From: Alteromonas australica
Lineage (GTDB): Bacteria; Pseudomonadota; Gammaproteobacteria; Enterobacterales; Alteromonadaceae
Direction: 5' to 3'
NCBI RefSeq assembly: GCF_000730385.1
Contig: NZ_CP008849.1
Coordinates: 3,782,001 to 3,846,000, forward strand
Length of the DNA stretch: 64,000 bases
In this document: one piece after another, positions 1-8,053 of the stretch
How positions within the stretch are numbered: position 1 is the first letter of the stretch
Layout: every line of letters begins with the position of its first letter
Notes under the pieces: generated by a model
The model's input: the letters and a program-made list of their open reading frames with translations, nothing else
Database searches by the model: none
What the model was told of the DNA's origin: nothing
Program-made: the position numbers and the translations under genes

Positions 1-1
1 T

Positions 2-580
2 GGGCTACGCAGCGATTTATGGGCGCAGATGTTTGCTCTGTTAGCGGCATTGGGTGTCACTGCTGCTTACGCGTTTATTGGCAGTTGTTGGTTAATTTTA
101 AAAGCGGAAAATCAATTGCAAGAAAAGGCCTATTATTGGGCAAAACGCGGATTAGGTGTTTTATCTATAGGCATTGTCGCGGTGAGTATCGCAAACCTAA
201 CACTGCACGACGAAGTCAGGGAGCTATGGCTATCAGCGCCGTGGGGTTATGTGTTAATGGCCATTCCTGTCGCTTGTTTTGCACTGTTGTCTTTGTGCGG
301 CATGCTACTGAAAAAACTTCCAGAGGCGAAAGGCAAAGGAGAATGGCTGCCGTTTTTCATCGCCCTCTTAGTCTTTGTTCTTTGCTTTAGTGCGTTTGGA
401 ATAAGTTACTACCCCTTTGTTATTCCGGGTAAACTGACCATCACAGACGCATTGAGTGACGCAAACTCCTTACGCTTTTTACTTGTAGGCGTGGTGATTG
501 TGGTACCTTGCATTTTAGCCTACACCGCTATGGTATATAAGATATTTTCAGGCAAGTCGGAAAAGCTCTCGTACTATTAA
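2..580 (+). CDS. cydB: Cytochrome bd-type ubiquinol oxidase subunit II, C-terminal part
   Basis: The frame is open from base 2 with no stop upstream, so this is the 3' part of a gene whose start lies outside the window. The first in-frame ATG (base 29) is internal. About 192 residues are visible with four hydrophobic segments. The C-terminus carries the family ending: ISYYPFVIPGKLTI, then SLRFLLVGVVIVVPCILAY and a short cytoplasmic tail. Subunit II pairs with haem-bearing subunit I in the inner membrane to oxidise quinol and reduce oxygen. The sequence looks more like the cyanide-insensitive (Cio) branch than E. coli CydB, but that is an impression. An intrinsic terminator follows at 626-664. 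Confidence 0.85.
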   Translation, partial: GLRSDLWAQMFALLAALGVTAAYAFIGSCWLILKAENQLQEKAYYWAKRGLGVLSIGIVAVSIANLTLHDEVRELWLSAPWGYVLMAIPVACFALLSLCGMLLKKLPEAKGKGEWLPFFIALLVFVLCFSAFGISYYPFVIPGKLTITDALSDANSLRFLLVGVVIVVPCILAYTAMVYKIFSGKSEKLSYY

Positions 581-625
581 TAAATAGCCTAAAGGCGCGT
601 TTCCTCTTATATACTTTGCCTATAT

Positions 626-664
626 AGTAAGCATCACTAAAATGAAGTGGTGCTTACTCTTTTC
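626..664 (+). terminator. Intrinsic terminator after cydB
   Basis: A 13-bp stem (626-638 with 646-658, one G-U pair) encloses a 7-base loop. It is followed by a short run of T. It sits about 45 bases after the stop of the oxidase gene and reads in its direction. Confidence 0.6.
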
Positions 665-840
665 ACCATTTATCATTTTTGTTACGCACTTTTGTGTGTG
701 TGAAGATGCGATCTTTCTTCAATTTTTGATCTTTTTCTCGTCCCAGCCATTACAAAATTTTAAGGATAAAGTGGAAACTTGCCTTAAATGTAAGCAAATT
801 GTTACATGCATCTCATTTTTCACTCTATCCATAATAACTA

Positions 841-869
841 TTGACATTAAACTGTAATAATACTATCTT
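841..869 (+). promoter_or_regulatory. Sigma-70-like promoter for the 54-residue ORF
   Basis: A perfect -35 hexamer TTGACA (841-846) is followed after 17 bases by TATCTT (864-869, four of six matches). The ribosome binding site AAGGAG (894-899) and ATG 906 lie downstream, so the 5' leader would be short. The rest of the 581-905 gap holds the cydB terminator and nothing else I can support. Confidence 0.5.
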
Positions 870-905
870 TTATTTGGGGCACTATTTATACAGAAGGAGC
901 ATAAA

Positions 906-1070
906 ATGGTCAACGTTCTCCATCCGTTTTCTCGGTTCTTCAAGCGTGCACACCCCTATACAGTCGCTCATTATATTGGCCGTAAGAATGCACAGCGTAT
1001 CTTAGGATGTAAAATCAAAAAGAAATCCAAGATTTTCGCGGAACAGCAAAGTGAAAACGAACATCATTAA
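906..1070 (+). CDS. 54-residue basic protein of unknown function
   Basis: I do not recognise this protein. It begins MVNVLHPFSRFFKRAHPY and has a lysine-rich centre (KIKKKSK) and an acidic/His tail ending NEHH. There is no membrane segment or signal peptide. Support for a real gene is positional: a consensus -35 promoter, a strong AAGGAG site six bases before the ATG, and a perfect intrinsic terminator just after the stop. The strongly basic centre would suit nucleic-acid or ribosome binding, but that is only an inference. It stands alone between the oxidase gene and a convergent chemoreceptor gene. Confidence 0.65.
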   Translation: MVNVLHPFSRFFKRAHPYTVAHYIGRKNAQRILGCKIKKKSKIFAEQQSENEHH

Positions 1071-1076
1071 TTGATA

Positions 1077-1104
1077 TGGGTCTCAGTTGAGACCCATTTT
1101 TTTT
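1077..1104 (+). terminator. Intrinsic terminator, 54-residue ORF
   Basis: Perfect inverted repeat TGGGTCTCA (1077-1085) / TGAGACCCA (1088-1096), followed by eight T. It directly follows the small ORF stop and touches the stop codon of the convergent chemoreceptor gene. Confidence 0.85.
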
Positions 1105-2698
1105 AGCTAAGCTTAAACTTGTTAGTGAGTATATTGAGGTTGCTGGCTAATTGAATCAAGGTACCAGATGCCTTTTCTACTTGTTCGTTATTACCGGAAA
1201 TATCGCTCCCTAACCCGTTGAATTTATCAACCACGGCTTTAACGTTTTCAACTTGCTGCTGAGATTGTGATGCCAGAGTTGCCGCTTCTTGGCTAACCGC
1301 AACCAAAGATGAAATAGTGGCTTCTCCTTCGGTCAGGCTATCCACCAACTCGTTAGCCAACGAAACAGAAAAGTGCGCCTTATCTTGATTCGAACTCATG
1401 GTAGCCCCTGCGCGCTGGATAGCGGTGACAATTTTTTCCAGGATGTCGTTAATTTCTAACGTGGACTGATGTGTACGCGCAGCTAAAGTTCTAACTTCAT
1501 CGGCAACCACTGCAAACCCCCGTCCAGACTCTCCTGCCCTCGCCGCTTCAATAGCTGCATTTAGCGCCAACAAGTTCGTTTGAGCAGCAATGTCAGCAAT
1601 GGTTTTCACCACGCTAGATACGTTCTCACCTTCGTTTTGCAACGTCACTAAAATATCGGCAGTTTGTTCGATATCGGCCGTTAAATCAGAAATGGCAGTG
1701 GCTGTTTGCTGGACATTTTCGCGCCCTAAGCGCACATCGCCAGCACTCTGCTGCGCTACTTGAGCTGCGACCTCCGAGCGCGTCAAACTTTGCGACATAC
1801 CTTCGTGTAACGCATCCATAATGACGACAAGAGCATCGATTTCTAGACGCAGATTTGCTACCGAAGTGGTCGATGCCGAACTAGATTGCGTCAGCACTAG
1901 CGTTGCATTATCTATACCGGTAGCAGCTTCCCTCACATCTTTCAGCCCCGCGTCAAAGACGTTAACAAGCCCTTGAAGACTGTCTGTCATTCTATTGAGT
2001 TCTTGCGTTGAATGGGCAGGTAAAACTGTCACTAAGTTTCGAGTCTTTGCTAGCTCGTCGAGTTCGTCGGCCATGCAAGCGATGGGTTGAGCGATACTTC
2101 TTTTCGTTAACCAAAACGCAATAAGCACAACTGTACTCAAAATAACAATGAGTGAATAAACCACAATTTGACTGGAAAATAACTGCGCTTCTATTTCTGC
2201 AGTGCGGCTATTTGCCGCCTTTGCCACTGATACCCGGACTTCATCAAGCCCTTGTTGGAATTGGCTAGCCAGTTGTGTAATACGCTGTAAATCGGAGCGG
2301 GCCACATCCCAATTTACGCTGTCTGCGGTCATTGTTTCAAACAGCGCATTTAATGAAAAAGACAGTGCCTCATAGTCTTGAAGCAAGTCATCATTATCTG
2401 TATACCCTAGGGAATAAAAGGCCGCTAGCGTAGATCCCTTGATACGATCAAACTGCTCATCAAACTCGCTAGCTTCTAAAGTGTAACCATATAGTGAGTA
2501 CCCTATTAGTACCATCGACTTAGTGTTTGCTTTAATATTATCTATGTGTTTTAAGGCGGGTAGTGTTTCAGAAACAAACATATTAACGTGCCGAGCCACC
2601 TCCCTATTGTTGAGTGTTAGCACAGCCGCCGCTAGCAGCGTGACAAAAAGCACACTCGCATAGCCTGTTAGCACGCGAGCATTGACGGTATTGAGCAT
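1103..2698 (-). CDS. Methyl-accepting chemotaxis protein
   Basis: Membrane chemoreceptor that passes periplasmic ligand signals to CheA/CheW. The protein has a first membrane segment (about residues 8-30), a periplasmic four-helix-type sensor of about 155 residues and a second membrane segment. A HAMP linker and a long cytoplasmic coiled coil follow. The conserved signalling hairpin tip reads AAQTNLLALNAAIEAARAGE and continues GRGFAVVADEVRTLA. I place the start at MLNTVNAR (2698) because a GGAG lies about ten bases upstream. An alternative start at 2728 would add ten residues ahead of the membrane segment. No che genes are nearby, so it is an orphan receptor. The ligand is unknown. Confidence 0.93.
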   Translation of the reverse strand: MLNTVNARVLTGYASVLFVTLLAAAVLTLNNREVARHVNMFVSETLPALKHIDNIKANTKSMVLIGYSLYGYTLEASEFDEQFDRIKGSTLAAFYSLGYTDNDDLLQDYEALSFSLNALFETMTADSVNWDVARSDLQRITQLASQFQQGLDEVRVSVAKAANSRTAEIEAQLFSSQIVVYSLIVILSTVVLIAFWLTKRSIAQPIACMADELDELAKTRNLVTVLPAHSTQELNRMTDSLQGLVNVFDAGLKDVREAATGIDNATLVLTQSSSASTTSVANLRLEIDALVVIMDALHEGMSQSLTRSEVAAQVAQQSAGDVRLGRENVQQTATAISDLTADIEQTADILVTLQNEGENVSSVVKTIADIAAQTNLLALNAAIEAARAGESGRGFAVVADEVRTLAARTHQSTLEINDILEKIVTAIQRAGATMSSNQDKAHFSVSLANELVDSLTEGEATISSLVAVSQEAATLASQSQQQVENVKAVVDKFNGLGSDISGNNEQVEKASGTLIQLASNLNILTNKFKLS

Positions 2699-2802
2699 AT
2701 TGAGAGCACTCCGGCAGGGTAAACACACGTCTACACAATGAAAATAAAAAACGTTTCAGTATAGATAGACCCGTGTTGCGGAGATTTTCTTTCGGCGCAA
2801 CT

Positions 2803-2823
2803 TAAACCCGCTTTAGCGGTTTA
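2803..2823 (-). terminator. Weak hairpin terminator after the SurA-like gene
   Basis: The inverted repeat AAACC-C-GC / GCGGTTT with a TTTA loop lies just past the stop of the minus-strand gene ending at 2827. On the minus strand it is followed by a short U-rich stretch. The stem has one bulge, so efficiency is uncertain. Confidence 0.35.
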
Positions 2824-2826
2824 CTG

Positions 2827-3465
2827 CTATAACCACCAAGGTGCAGTGAAATTGACGTTTTCACTCGGTATCACATGGGTGAATGGTGGCGTAAAAGGTG
2901 CCCAAAAAACGTCTGCATAATCTTTATCGTGGATAACGAATTTACCCTGCTGCTGGTATTGTTTTAACAAGGTAGCGTAGGCTTCAATCGGCGTTAATGG
3001 GTTTGATTGTTGGAATATTACCTGCCCGCCAAATTTCTCATACAAGGCTTTCTCTCGTTGCCATTGCAACACTTGTTCTTTGGCTATTTCATCCGTGTCG
3101 GTATCGGACAAAGCTTGCTCAGTGAAGTCGTTTTTAAAACGCGCTTTGAATTTGGCGACCAAGGTGGAATCTAGCGGGATGACATCTTGAGGAAAGAAGT
3201 CCCCTAATACACCCTCAATGACTTTTTTGGCGAGCACTTGCTTCTTCATCTCTTCAATGATGTCTGCATATTGCTTGGGGTAATTCTTTTTCGTTTCTGC
3301 TTTAACTTTATTTTCAATCGTTAAGTCATTGCTATAAATAGGGGAGCCTAGCAAGGTAGCAATGGGCGCTTCATCTGCGAAAGCGTTAATTATTGAACAA
3401 AGGTAAATAGCAACAACCCATCCACTCACCGTTTTCAGCTTACTTACTAATAGCCACATACGCAT
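2827..3465 (-). CDS. Secreted SurA-N-domain-like protein, function unknown
   Basis: A 212-residue protein with a cleavable signal peptide (hydrophobic core GWVVAIYLCSIINAFA, cleavage near AFA-DE). The mature start 'IATLLGSPIYSNDL' followed by charged helices resembles the N-terminal chaperone domain of SurA/PpiD-type periplasmic folding factors. There the motif is typically 'VNGxxIxxxDL'. No parvulin isomerase domain is present. The C-terminal quarter is rich in Pro, Phe and Trp. Periplasmic location is well supported, but the folding-factor role is an inference from a short resemblance. It is monocistronic between a chemoreceptor and a cold-shock gene. Confidence 0.6.
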   Translation of the reverse strand: MRMWLLVSKLKTVSGWVVAIYLCSIINAFADEAPIATLLGSPIYSNDLTIENKVKAETKKNYPKQYADIIEEMKKQVLAKKVIEGVLGDFFPQDVIPLDSTLVAKFKARFKNDFTEQALSDTDTDEIAKEQVLQWQREKALYEKFGGQVIFQQSNPLTPIEAYATLLKQYQQQGKFVIHDKDYADVFWAPFTPPFTHVIPSENVNFTAPWWL

Positions 3466-3679
3466 ACATCCCTTTTCTTTGTGGTTTCCCGTGTTTCTAC
3501 TCTATTCAGTGGCGAATGAATAAACATGACAATCTACTACTCAACAAGAATAATGTTAGTACATAGTGTTACTGCAATAGGATTAAACGTCAAAGAGAAA
3601 AGCGAGGCATTACGCTTAAAATAGATAATAAGAGAGTGTGCTTGCCAGGTGCAAACAGTGGATGAAGTAAGGAAGAAAG

Positions 3680-3709
3680 AAAAACGGCGGTCTAATGACC
3701 GCCGTTTTT
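3680..3709 (-). terminator. Terminator after the cold-shock gene
   Basis: Perfect 13-bp inverted repeat AAAAACGGCGGTC / GACCGCCGTTTTT (3680-3692 with 3697-3709) and a TAAT loop. Symmetric A and T tracts make it usable from both strands. It lies seven bases past the csp stop. Confidence 0.85.
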
Positions 3710-3716
3710 GAATTTC

Positions 3717-3926
3717 TTAGATGGCTTGCACGTTAGCAGCTTGAAGACCTTTTTGACCTTCTTCAACTTCAAATTCTACGCGCTGACCTTCTGGAAGAGT
3801 CTTGTAACCGTCAGAGATAATTGCACGGAAATGAACGAATACGTCCTTACCGCCGTTATCTTGAGTTAGAAAACCATAACCTTTATCAGCGTTAAACCAC
3901 TTAACGGTGCCTGTAACTTTAGACAT
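3717..3926 (-). CDS. Cold-shock domain protein (CspA family)
   Basis: A 69-residue single cold-shock domain, the standard length. It has RNP1-like KGYGFLTQD and RNP2-like VFVHFRAI motifs on an OB fold, and it binds single-stranded RNA/DNA as an RNA chaperone. Its aromatic surface residues (W11, F12, F20, F31, H33, F34) are kept. The gene is monocistronic with its own strong terminator. The unusually long upstream region (3927-4214) contains inverted repeats, consistent with a structured cold-responsive leader. Whether it is cold-induced cannot be told from sequence. Confidence 0.95.
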   Translation of the reverse strand: MSKVTGTVKWFNADKGYGFLTQDNGGKDVFVHFRAIISDGYKTLPEGQRVEFEVEEGQKGLQAANVQAI

Positions 3927-4093
3927 GTCGTATAGACCTCAAATATCATTTTAAAATGCGCGAATACGCGCGTGTAGCGTTTGTCTTTAATTAGGCGGAG
4001 TTATTGGGTCTTACTTACGAATGGATAACAACTTACAACAAATCACAAGGTAACTTGAGTGGTTCTACATATAGCAAATAATAAAATAATCGC

Positions 4094-4125
4094 GTCTATT
4101 TAAAGACATTTGGCTCAAAGCCAAA
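4094..4125 (-). promoter_or_regulatory. Hairpins in the csp upstream/leader region
   Basis: Two short inverted repeats lie 170-200 bases before the cold-shock start codon. One is TTTGGC / GCCAAA (4109-4114 with 4120-4125) and the other is GTCT ATTTAA AGAC (4094-4107). Long structured 5' leaders are known for cspA-type genes. I could not fix a convincing promoter, so whether these are transcribed is inferred. Confidence 0.3.
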
Positions 4126-4214
4126 GTCACTATAACACTCTTCGGACTGATTAATATACAAATTAATTAAGAAATACAGCATTTCATAAAAATTTCACCC
4201 TACCGTAACACGGT

Positions 4215-5843
4215 TTAGTGGGTATAGCGCCAAGCAACGCACCAACAAGTCAGACCAGTAAGAGCACTTGCGCAAGGTGCGTACCAAGACAGGCCATAAA
4301 GTGGCAGAAGTGCCGCCAGTAAAACAAAGGTAGCGCCTACAATACCGAAGTGCATAGCGCGCCTAGATTTCTTCTGCTCTACCATAAGCGCTAAGTGCGA
4401 TCTTTGCTGCTGCAATGGCATACGTTTCACTTGTTGCAAGCTGTCGTAGAGTAAATCAGGCATTTCCGGCAGTTTCTCAGACCAGAAAGGTAAGTTTGCC
4501 TTAACCTTACTTAACATCGCCGAAAAGCCGACTTGTTCACGCATCCAGTTTTCTAAAAAGGGTTTGGCGGTTTTCCATAAATCTAGCTGAGGATACAGTT
4601 GCCTTCCAAGCCCTTCTATATAGAGTAAGGTTTTTTGCAACAGTACCAATTGTGGTTGCACCACCATATTAAAACGGCGTGCTGTATTGAATAGTTGCAA
4701 TAATACATTACCAAAAGAAATTTCTGCCAAGGGCTTTTGAAATATTGGCTCGCATACGGTACGAATGGCCATTTCAAATTCATCAATATTGGTATCGCCA
4801 GGTACCCAGCCCGAATCGGCGTGCAATTGCGCAACCTTTCGGTAATCCCGATTAAAAAACGCAATAAAATTTTCGGCTAAATAACGTTTATCTTCACGAT
4901 TTAATGTTCCCACAATGCCAAAATCAATGGCAATATACTTAGGGTCTTCCGGGTGTTCGGTACTGACAAATATGTTGCCCGGGTGCATATCTGCGTGGAA
5001 AAAGCTGTCGCGGAATACTTGGGTAAAAAACACTTCCACACCACGTTCAGCCAGTTTTTTCATATTGGTGTTTTGCGCAAGCAGTGCGTCAATATTGGAA
5101 ATAGGTAAGCCATAAATACGCTCCATAACCAATACATTATGGCGGCAATAGTCGCTATAGATTTTGGGGACATAGAGGGAGTCGGAACCCTCAAAATTTC
5201 GGCCTAGTTGAATACCGTTGGCCGACTCACGTAACAAATCCAGTTCATCGACAATGGTCTTTCTATACTCTATAACAACTTCTACGGGGCGCAAGCGCTT
5301 GCCGTCAGGCAACCATCGTTGAAGCACACCCGCTAAACTGAATAGCAACTCCATATCGGCCACTATCGTTTCACGAATATCGGGGCGCAACACCTTAACC
5401 ACAACATCTTCATTGTTTGTATTAAGTTTGGCCGCGTGCACTTGGGCTATGGATGCTGACGCCAAGGGCGTCTCTTGAAACTCACTAAATAGCTCTGATA
5501 AATGGGACAGCCCTAATGAAGCTTTTATAATCTCTTGCGCCGCTTCTGAAGAAAACGGTGGTACTTTATTTTGGAGGCGAGCTAATTCATTAGCGATGGC
5601 TGGAGGAAGCAGATCCCGGCGAGTAGAAAGCATTTGCCCAAACTTAATAAAGACAGGGCCTAAGTTTTGTAGTGCTAACGTAATGCGCTCTCCAGGAGAG
5701 GTATGTTTATGTTGGTTGCGTATCCAAAAAATACAATGGCGTAAAAAGCGCGCATACCACGGCAGCCACTTGGCGGGAATAAGCTCATCAAGCCCATGCT
5801 CAAGTAATACTTTATTTATTCGATACAGCCTTAAAATACGCAT
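4215..5843 (-). CDS. ubiB: UbiB, ubiquinone biosynthesis protein kinase-like ATPase
   Basis: A 542-residue member of the ABC1/ADCK/UbiB family, needed for coenzyme Q biosynthesis. It is thought to act as an ATPase supporting the Ubi enzyme complex at the membrane. Visible family marks are the KxGQ motif ([16 protein letters not shown]) and the alanine-rich loop replacing the glycine-rich loop ([11 protein letters not shown]). Others are the ATP lysine (VVVKVLRP), the catalytic loop [10 protein letters not shown] and the metal motif AIDFGIVG. Two hydrophobic C-terminal segments (about 495-540) form the membrane anchor. It is the last gene of ubiE-ubiJ-ubiB, 18 bases after ubiJ, the same order as in E. 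coli. The tat genes that follow in E. coli are absent here. Confidence 0.96.
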   Translation of the reverse strand: MRILRLYRINKVLLEHGLDELIPAKWLPWYARFLRHCIFWIRNQHKHTSPGERITLALQNLGPVFIKFGQMLSTRRDLLPPAIANELARLQNKVPPFSSEAAQEIIKASLGLSHLSELFSEFQETPLASASIAQVHAAKLNTNNEDVVVKVLRPDIRETIVADMELLFSLAGVLQRWLPDGKRLRPVEVVIEYRKTIVDELDLLRESANGIQLGRNFEGSDSLYVPKIYSDYCRHNVLVMERIYGLPISNIDALLAQNTNMKKLAERGVEVFFTQVFRDSFFHADMHPGNIFVSTEHPEDPKYIAIDFGIVGTLNREDKRYLAENFIAFFNRDYRKVAQLHADSGWVPGDTNIDEFEMAIRTVCEPIFQKPLAEISFGNVLLQLFNTARRFNMVVQPQLVLLQKTLLYIEGLGRQLYPQLDLWKTAKPFLENWMREQVGFSAMLSKVKANLPFWSEKLPEMPDLLYDSLQQVKRMPLQQQRSHLALMVEQKKSRRAMHFGIVGATFVLLAALLPLYGLSWYAPCASALTGLTCWCVAWRYTH

Positions 5844-5861
5844 GAACGTCTCTTACACTTA

Positions 5862-6497
5862 TTATTTTTTCTGTTGTTCTAATACAGTTAGTCGCGCGTC
5901 TAATTTAGCCGCTGCATCTCTCACACTGTTGACTTCATCACTAAAATGCATAACCGCCAACTTATGCGCTGCCAGCTTTTTTTCTTCCACAATTGCGTTT
6001 GCCGCAATGCTACTTGTACCTGCCAGTGCCTTTTGCAATTGGGCCTTAACCCTGCCTAGAATACGAAAACTCTGATGAGCTAATACATCATTGGTTTTAC
6101 CCGCGACAATCTCTTCAGCGTCTATATCTAACTGCTGGAAAAGCGCACTCGCCTGCTGTGCCACGGCTAATTCCCCTTCCACCTGCAACTTATTTTGTTG
6201 AATAAGGCGGGTCAGCATATTGGTGTTTTTAAGCTCAGGCAGCGTTTGCAACGAGGTTTTAATACAGCAATCTTTGGAGTTTAATTGCCCGACCATTTCT
6301 TCAAACGGCAGTGACACCGTAAGCACATCCACTTGCTGGGAAAACGCCAGCATAATGGCATGGGGTAGCGGGTCAATATAAGCAATGAGCCTTGCTCCAT
6401 GCAGGGGCGCAAGACGCCCTTGGCTATCGGGGTCGAGTTTCAACACCGCGTTGATTGCTGTTTCAATGGTGGCGCTAATTAATGCTGAGGTGGGCAT
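5862..6497 (-). CDS. ubiJ: UbiJ, ubiquinone biosynthesis accessory factor
   Basis: A 211-residue SCP2-domain protein. The N-terminal lipid-binding domain (about 1-105, with RLIAYIDPLPHAIMLAFS) is followed by a C-terminal helical, coiled-coil region (about 160-210). In E. coli UbiJ and UbiK form a complex that handles ubiquinone intermediates for the soluble Ubi metabolon. Identity rests on position between ubiE and ubiB plus this architecture, because the primary sequence of the family is poorly conserved. The start overlaps the ubiE stop by one base (TAATG arrangement), which implies translational coupling. Confidence 0.9.
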   Translation of the reverse strand: MPTSALISATIETAINAVLKLDPDSQGRLAPLHGARLIAYIDPLPHAIMLAFSQQVDVLTVSLPFEEMVGQLNSKDCCIKTSLQTLPELKNTNMLTRLIQQNKLQVEGELAVAQQASALFQQLDIDAEEIVAGKTNDVLAHQSFRILGRVKAQLQKALAGTSSIAANAIVEEKKLAAHKLAVMHFSDEVNSVRDAAAKLDARLTVLEQQKK

Positions 6498-7273
6498 TAA
6501 AATTTATACCCACGGTGTAGAGCCACGATGCCGCCAGTAAGATTTTGATAGTCGCAGTGTTCAAAGCCCGCGGTTTCAAACATACCTTTGAGGGTTTCTT
6601 GATCTGGGTGCATTCGGATACTTTCCGCGAGATACTGATAACTTTCTGCATCGTTGGCCACAAGCTGCCCCATTTTAGGCAAAATATGAAACGAGTACAT
6701 ATCGTAAATTTTGCTTAATTGTTCGGAGGTGGGTTTAGAAAATTCCAACACCAACAGTCGACCACCCGGCTTAAGTACACGGTAAATCGAATTAAGCGCA
6801 TTTTGTTTTTCAGTGACGTTGCGTAAACCAAACGCCATGGTTACCACATCGAAGTGGTTATCAGGGAAGGGTAATGCTTCTGCATCTGCTTGTACGTAAT
6901 CTATATTACTCACTAACCCGCGGTCACGAAGCTTATCGCGCCCTACTTTTAACATAGACAAATTAATATCAGCCAACGTAACACGCCCCGTAGGGCCTAC
7001 AAGACGCGAGAATTTGGCTGTTAAGTCGCCTGTGCCACCGGCAATATCGAGTACCTTTTGCCCACTACGTACGCCAGAACAATCTATGGTGTAGCGTTTC
7101 CACAAGCGGTGAACGCCCATGGACATTAAATCGTTCATAACATCGTACTTAGCCGCTACCGAGTCGAACACATTAGCAACCATAGAGGCTTTTTGGTTTT
7201 TTTCTACCTGCTTAAAACCGAAGTGCGTGGTTGGCGTTTGCGCCGAGGTGGTATTGGTATCATTATCGCTCAT
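6497..7273 (-). CDS. ubiE: UbiE, ubiquinone/menaquinone C-methyltransferase
   Basis: A 258-residue class I SAM-dependent methyltransferase catalysing C-methylation in ubiquinone and menaquinone synthesis. Motif I is [17 protein letters not shown]. The family signatures [17 protein letters not shown] and [17 protein letters not shown] are both present, and the length is normal. It is the first gene of the ubi operon and is followed by ubiJ with a one-base overlap. A disordered Thr/Asn-rich N-terminus precedes the conserved FGFKQV start of the fold. Confidence 0.97.
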   Translation of the reverse strand: MSDNDTNTTSAQTPTTHFGFKQVEKNQKASMVANVFDSVAAKYDVMNDLMSMGVHRLWKRYTIDCSGVRSGQKVLDIAGGTGDLTAKFSRLVGPTGRVTLADINLSMLKVGRDKLRDRGLVSNIDYVQADAEALPFPDNHFDVVTMAFGLRNVTEKQNALNSIYRVLKPGGRLLVLEFSKPTSEQLSKIYDMYSFHILPKMGQLVANDAESYQYLAESIRMHPDQETLKGMFETAGFEHCDYQNLTGGIVALHRGYKF

Positions 7274-7363
7274 GGCATTCCTGTTCGTGCTACTAGCTAA
7301 AGGCTAAAGTGTATAGGATTGTTACGGTGAGAAACAGCGCTTTACTTGCAAAAAAGCGCAGGA

Positions 7364-8053
7364 TTAAACCCTGCGCTGGTTTGATCCCCAACTGAAAGCC
7401 ACCAGTAGGCTCAGCTCTTGTAGCGACCGACCACTTTCTTGTTGCCACTGAGCAAAGGCAGCATTGGCAGCCGTCAGGGTTTTCTTACTAGTTAGCCCAC
7501 CATCAATGATGTCTTGTTTACGTAAATAATCTTCAACATCGCTGGAAAATAAAAAGGTGTCGACCCCCATTGCTCGCAGCATATACGGGCCTGTATTGCC
7601 TCCTAGCCGCGCCCCGCGCTGCTTTAGGAACAGCCACAAATCTGTGATGTTTTCAGCAGAAAATGACGAAACAAACTGTCCAAAGCTTCCGTGTTCTCGC
7701 GCCACATCCTTAATCATTAGGGCATTTTCGCGAACCGTCATCACTTTTTTGTAGTTACGAACAATACTGGGGTCAGACGCTTTTTGTTCGAGCATTTCAT
7801 CTGGCATCAACAAGACTTTGTCTATGTTAAAGTCAAAAAATGCCGCTTCGAAGTTGGGCCATTTTTGCTCTATAACACGCCATACAAATCCGGATTGAAA
7901 AACCTTTTTTGTCATGGCAGAGAGAAATCGATGATCACTCAATTTGGCCACGTCGGCACGGGAAAGGGGCGTACTAAGCAATGCTTCCACCGCCGCCTCG
8001 CCACCTTTTCGTTCACAAGCGCGCGTGTAAATTTGCGCGAACTTTTCCGCCAT
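7364..8053 (-). CDS. DNA-3-methyladenine glycosylase I family protein
   Basis: A 229-residue protein of the Tag family, which excises 3-methyladenine from DNA through a helix-hairpin-helix fold. The pattern LSDHRFLSAMTKKVFQSGFVW and the later GGNTGPYMLRAMG correspond to the conserved Tag core. However, the canonical Tag start (Cys-x-W zinc-binding segment) is not obvious here. It may therefore be the shorter 'Tag-like' branch rather than true Tag. It follows prlC with a one-base stop/start overlap, so the two are co-translated. Confidence 0.75.
   Translation of the reverse strand: MAEKFAQIYTRACERKGGEAAVEALLSTPLSRADVAKLSDHRFLSAMTKKVFQSGFVWRVIEQKWPNFEAAFFDFNIDKVLLMPDEMLEQKASDPSIVRNYKKVMTVRENALMIKDVAREHGSFGQFVSSFSAENITDLWLFLKQRGARLGGNTGPYMLRAMGVDTFLFSSDVEDYLRKQDIIDGGLTSKKTLTAANAAFAQWQQESGRSLQELSLLVAFSWGSNQRRV

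Noticed and set aside
642..857. 71-residue plus-strand ORF with a hydrophobic, Cys-rich product
   Set aside because: Its start codon lies in the loop of the cydB terminator, there is no ribosome binding site, and it runs through the promoter of the 54-residue gene.
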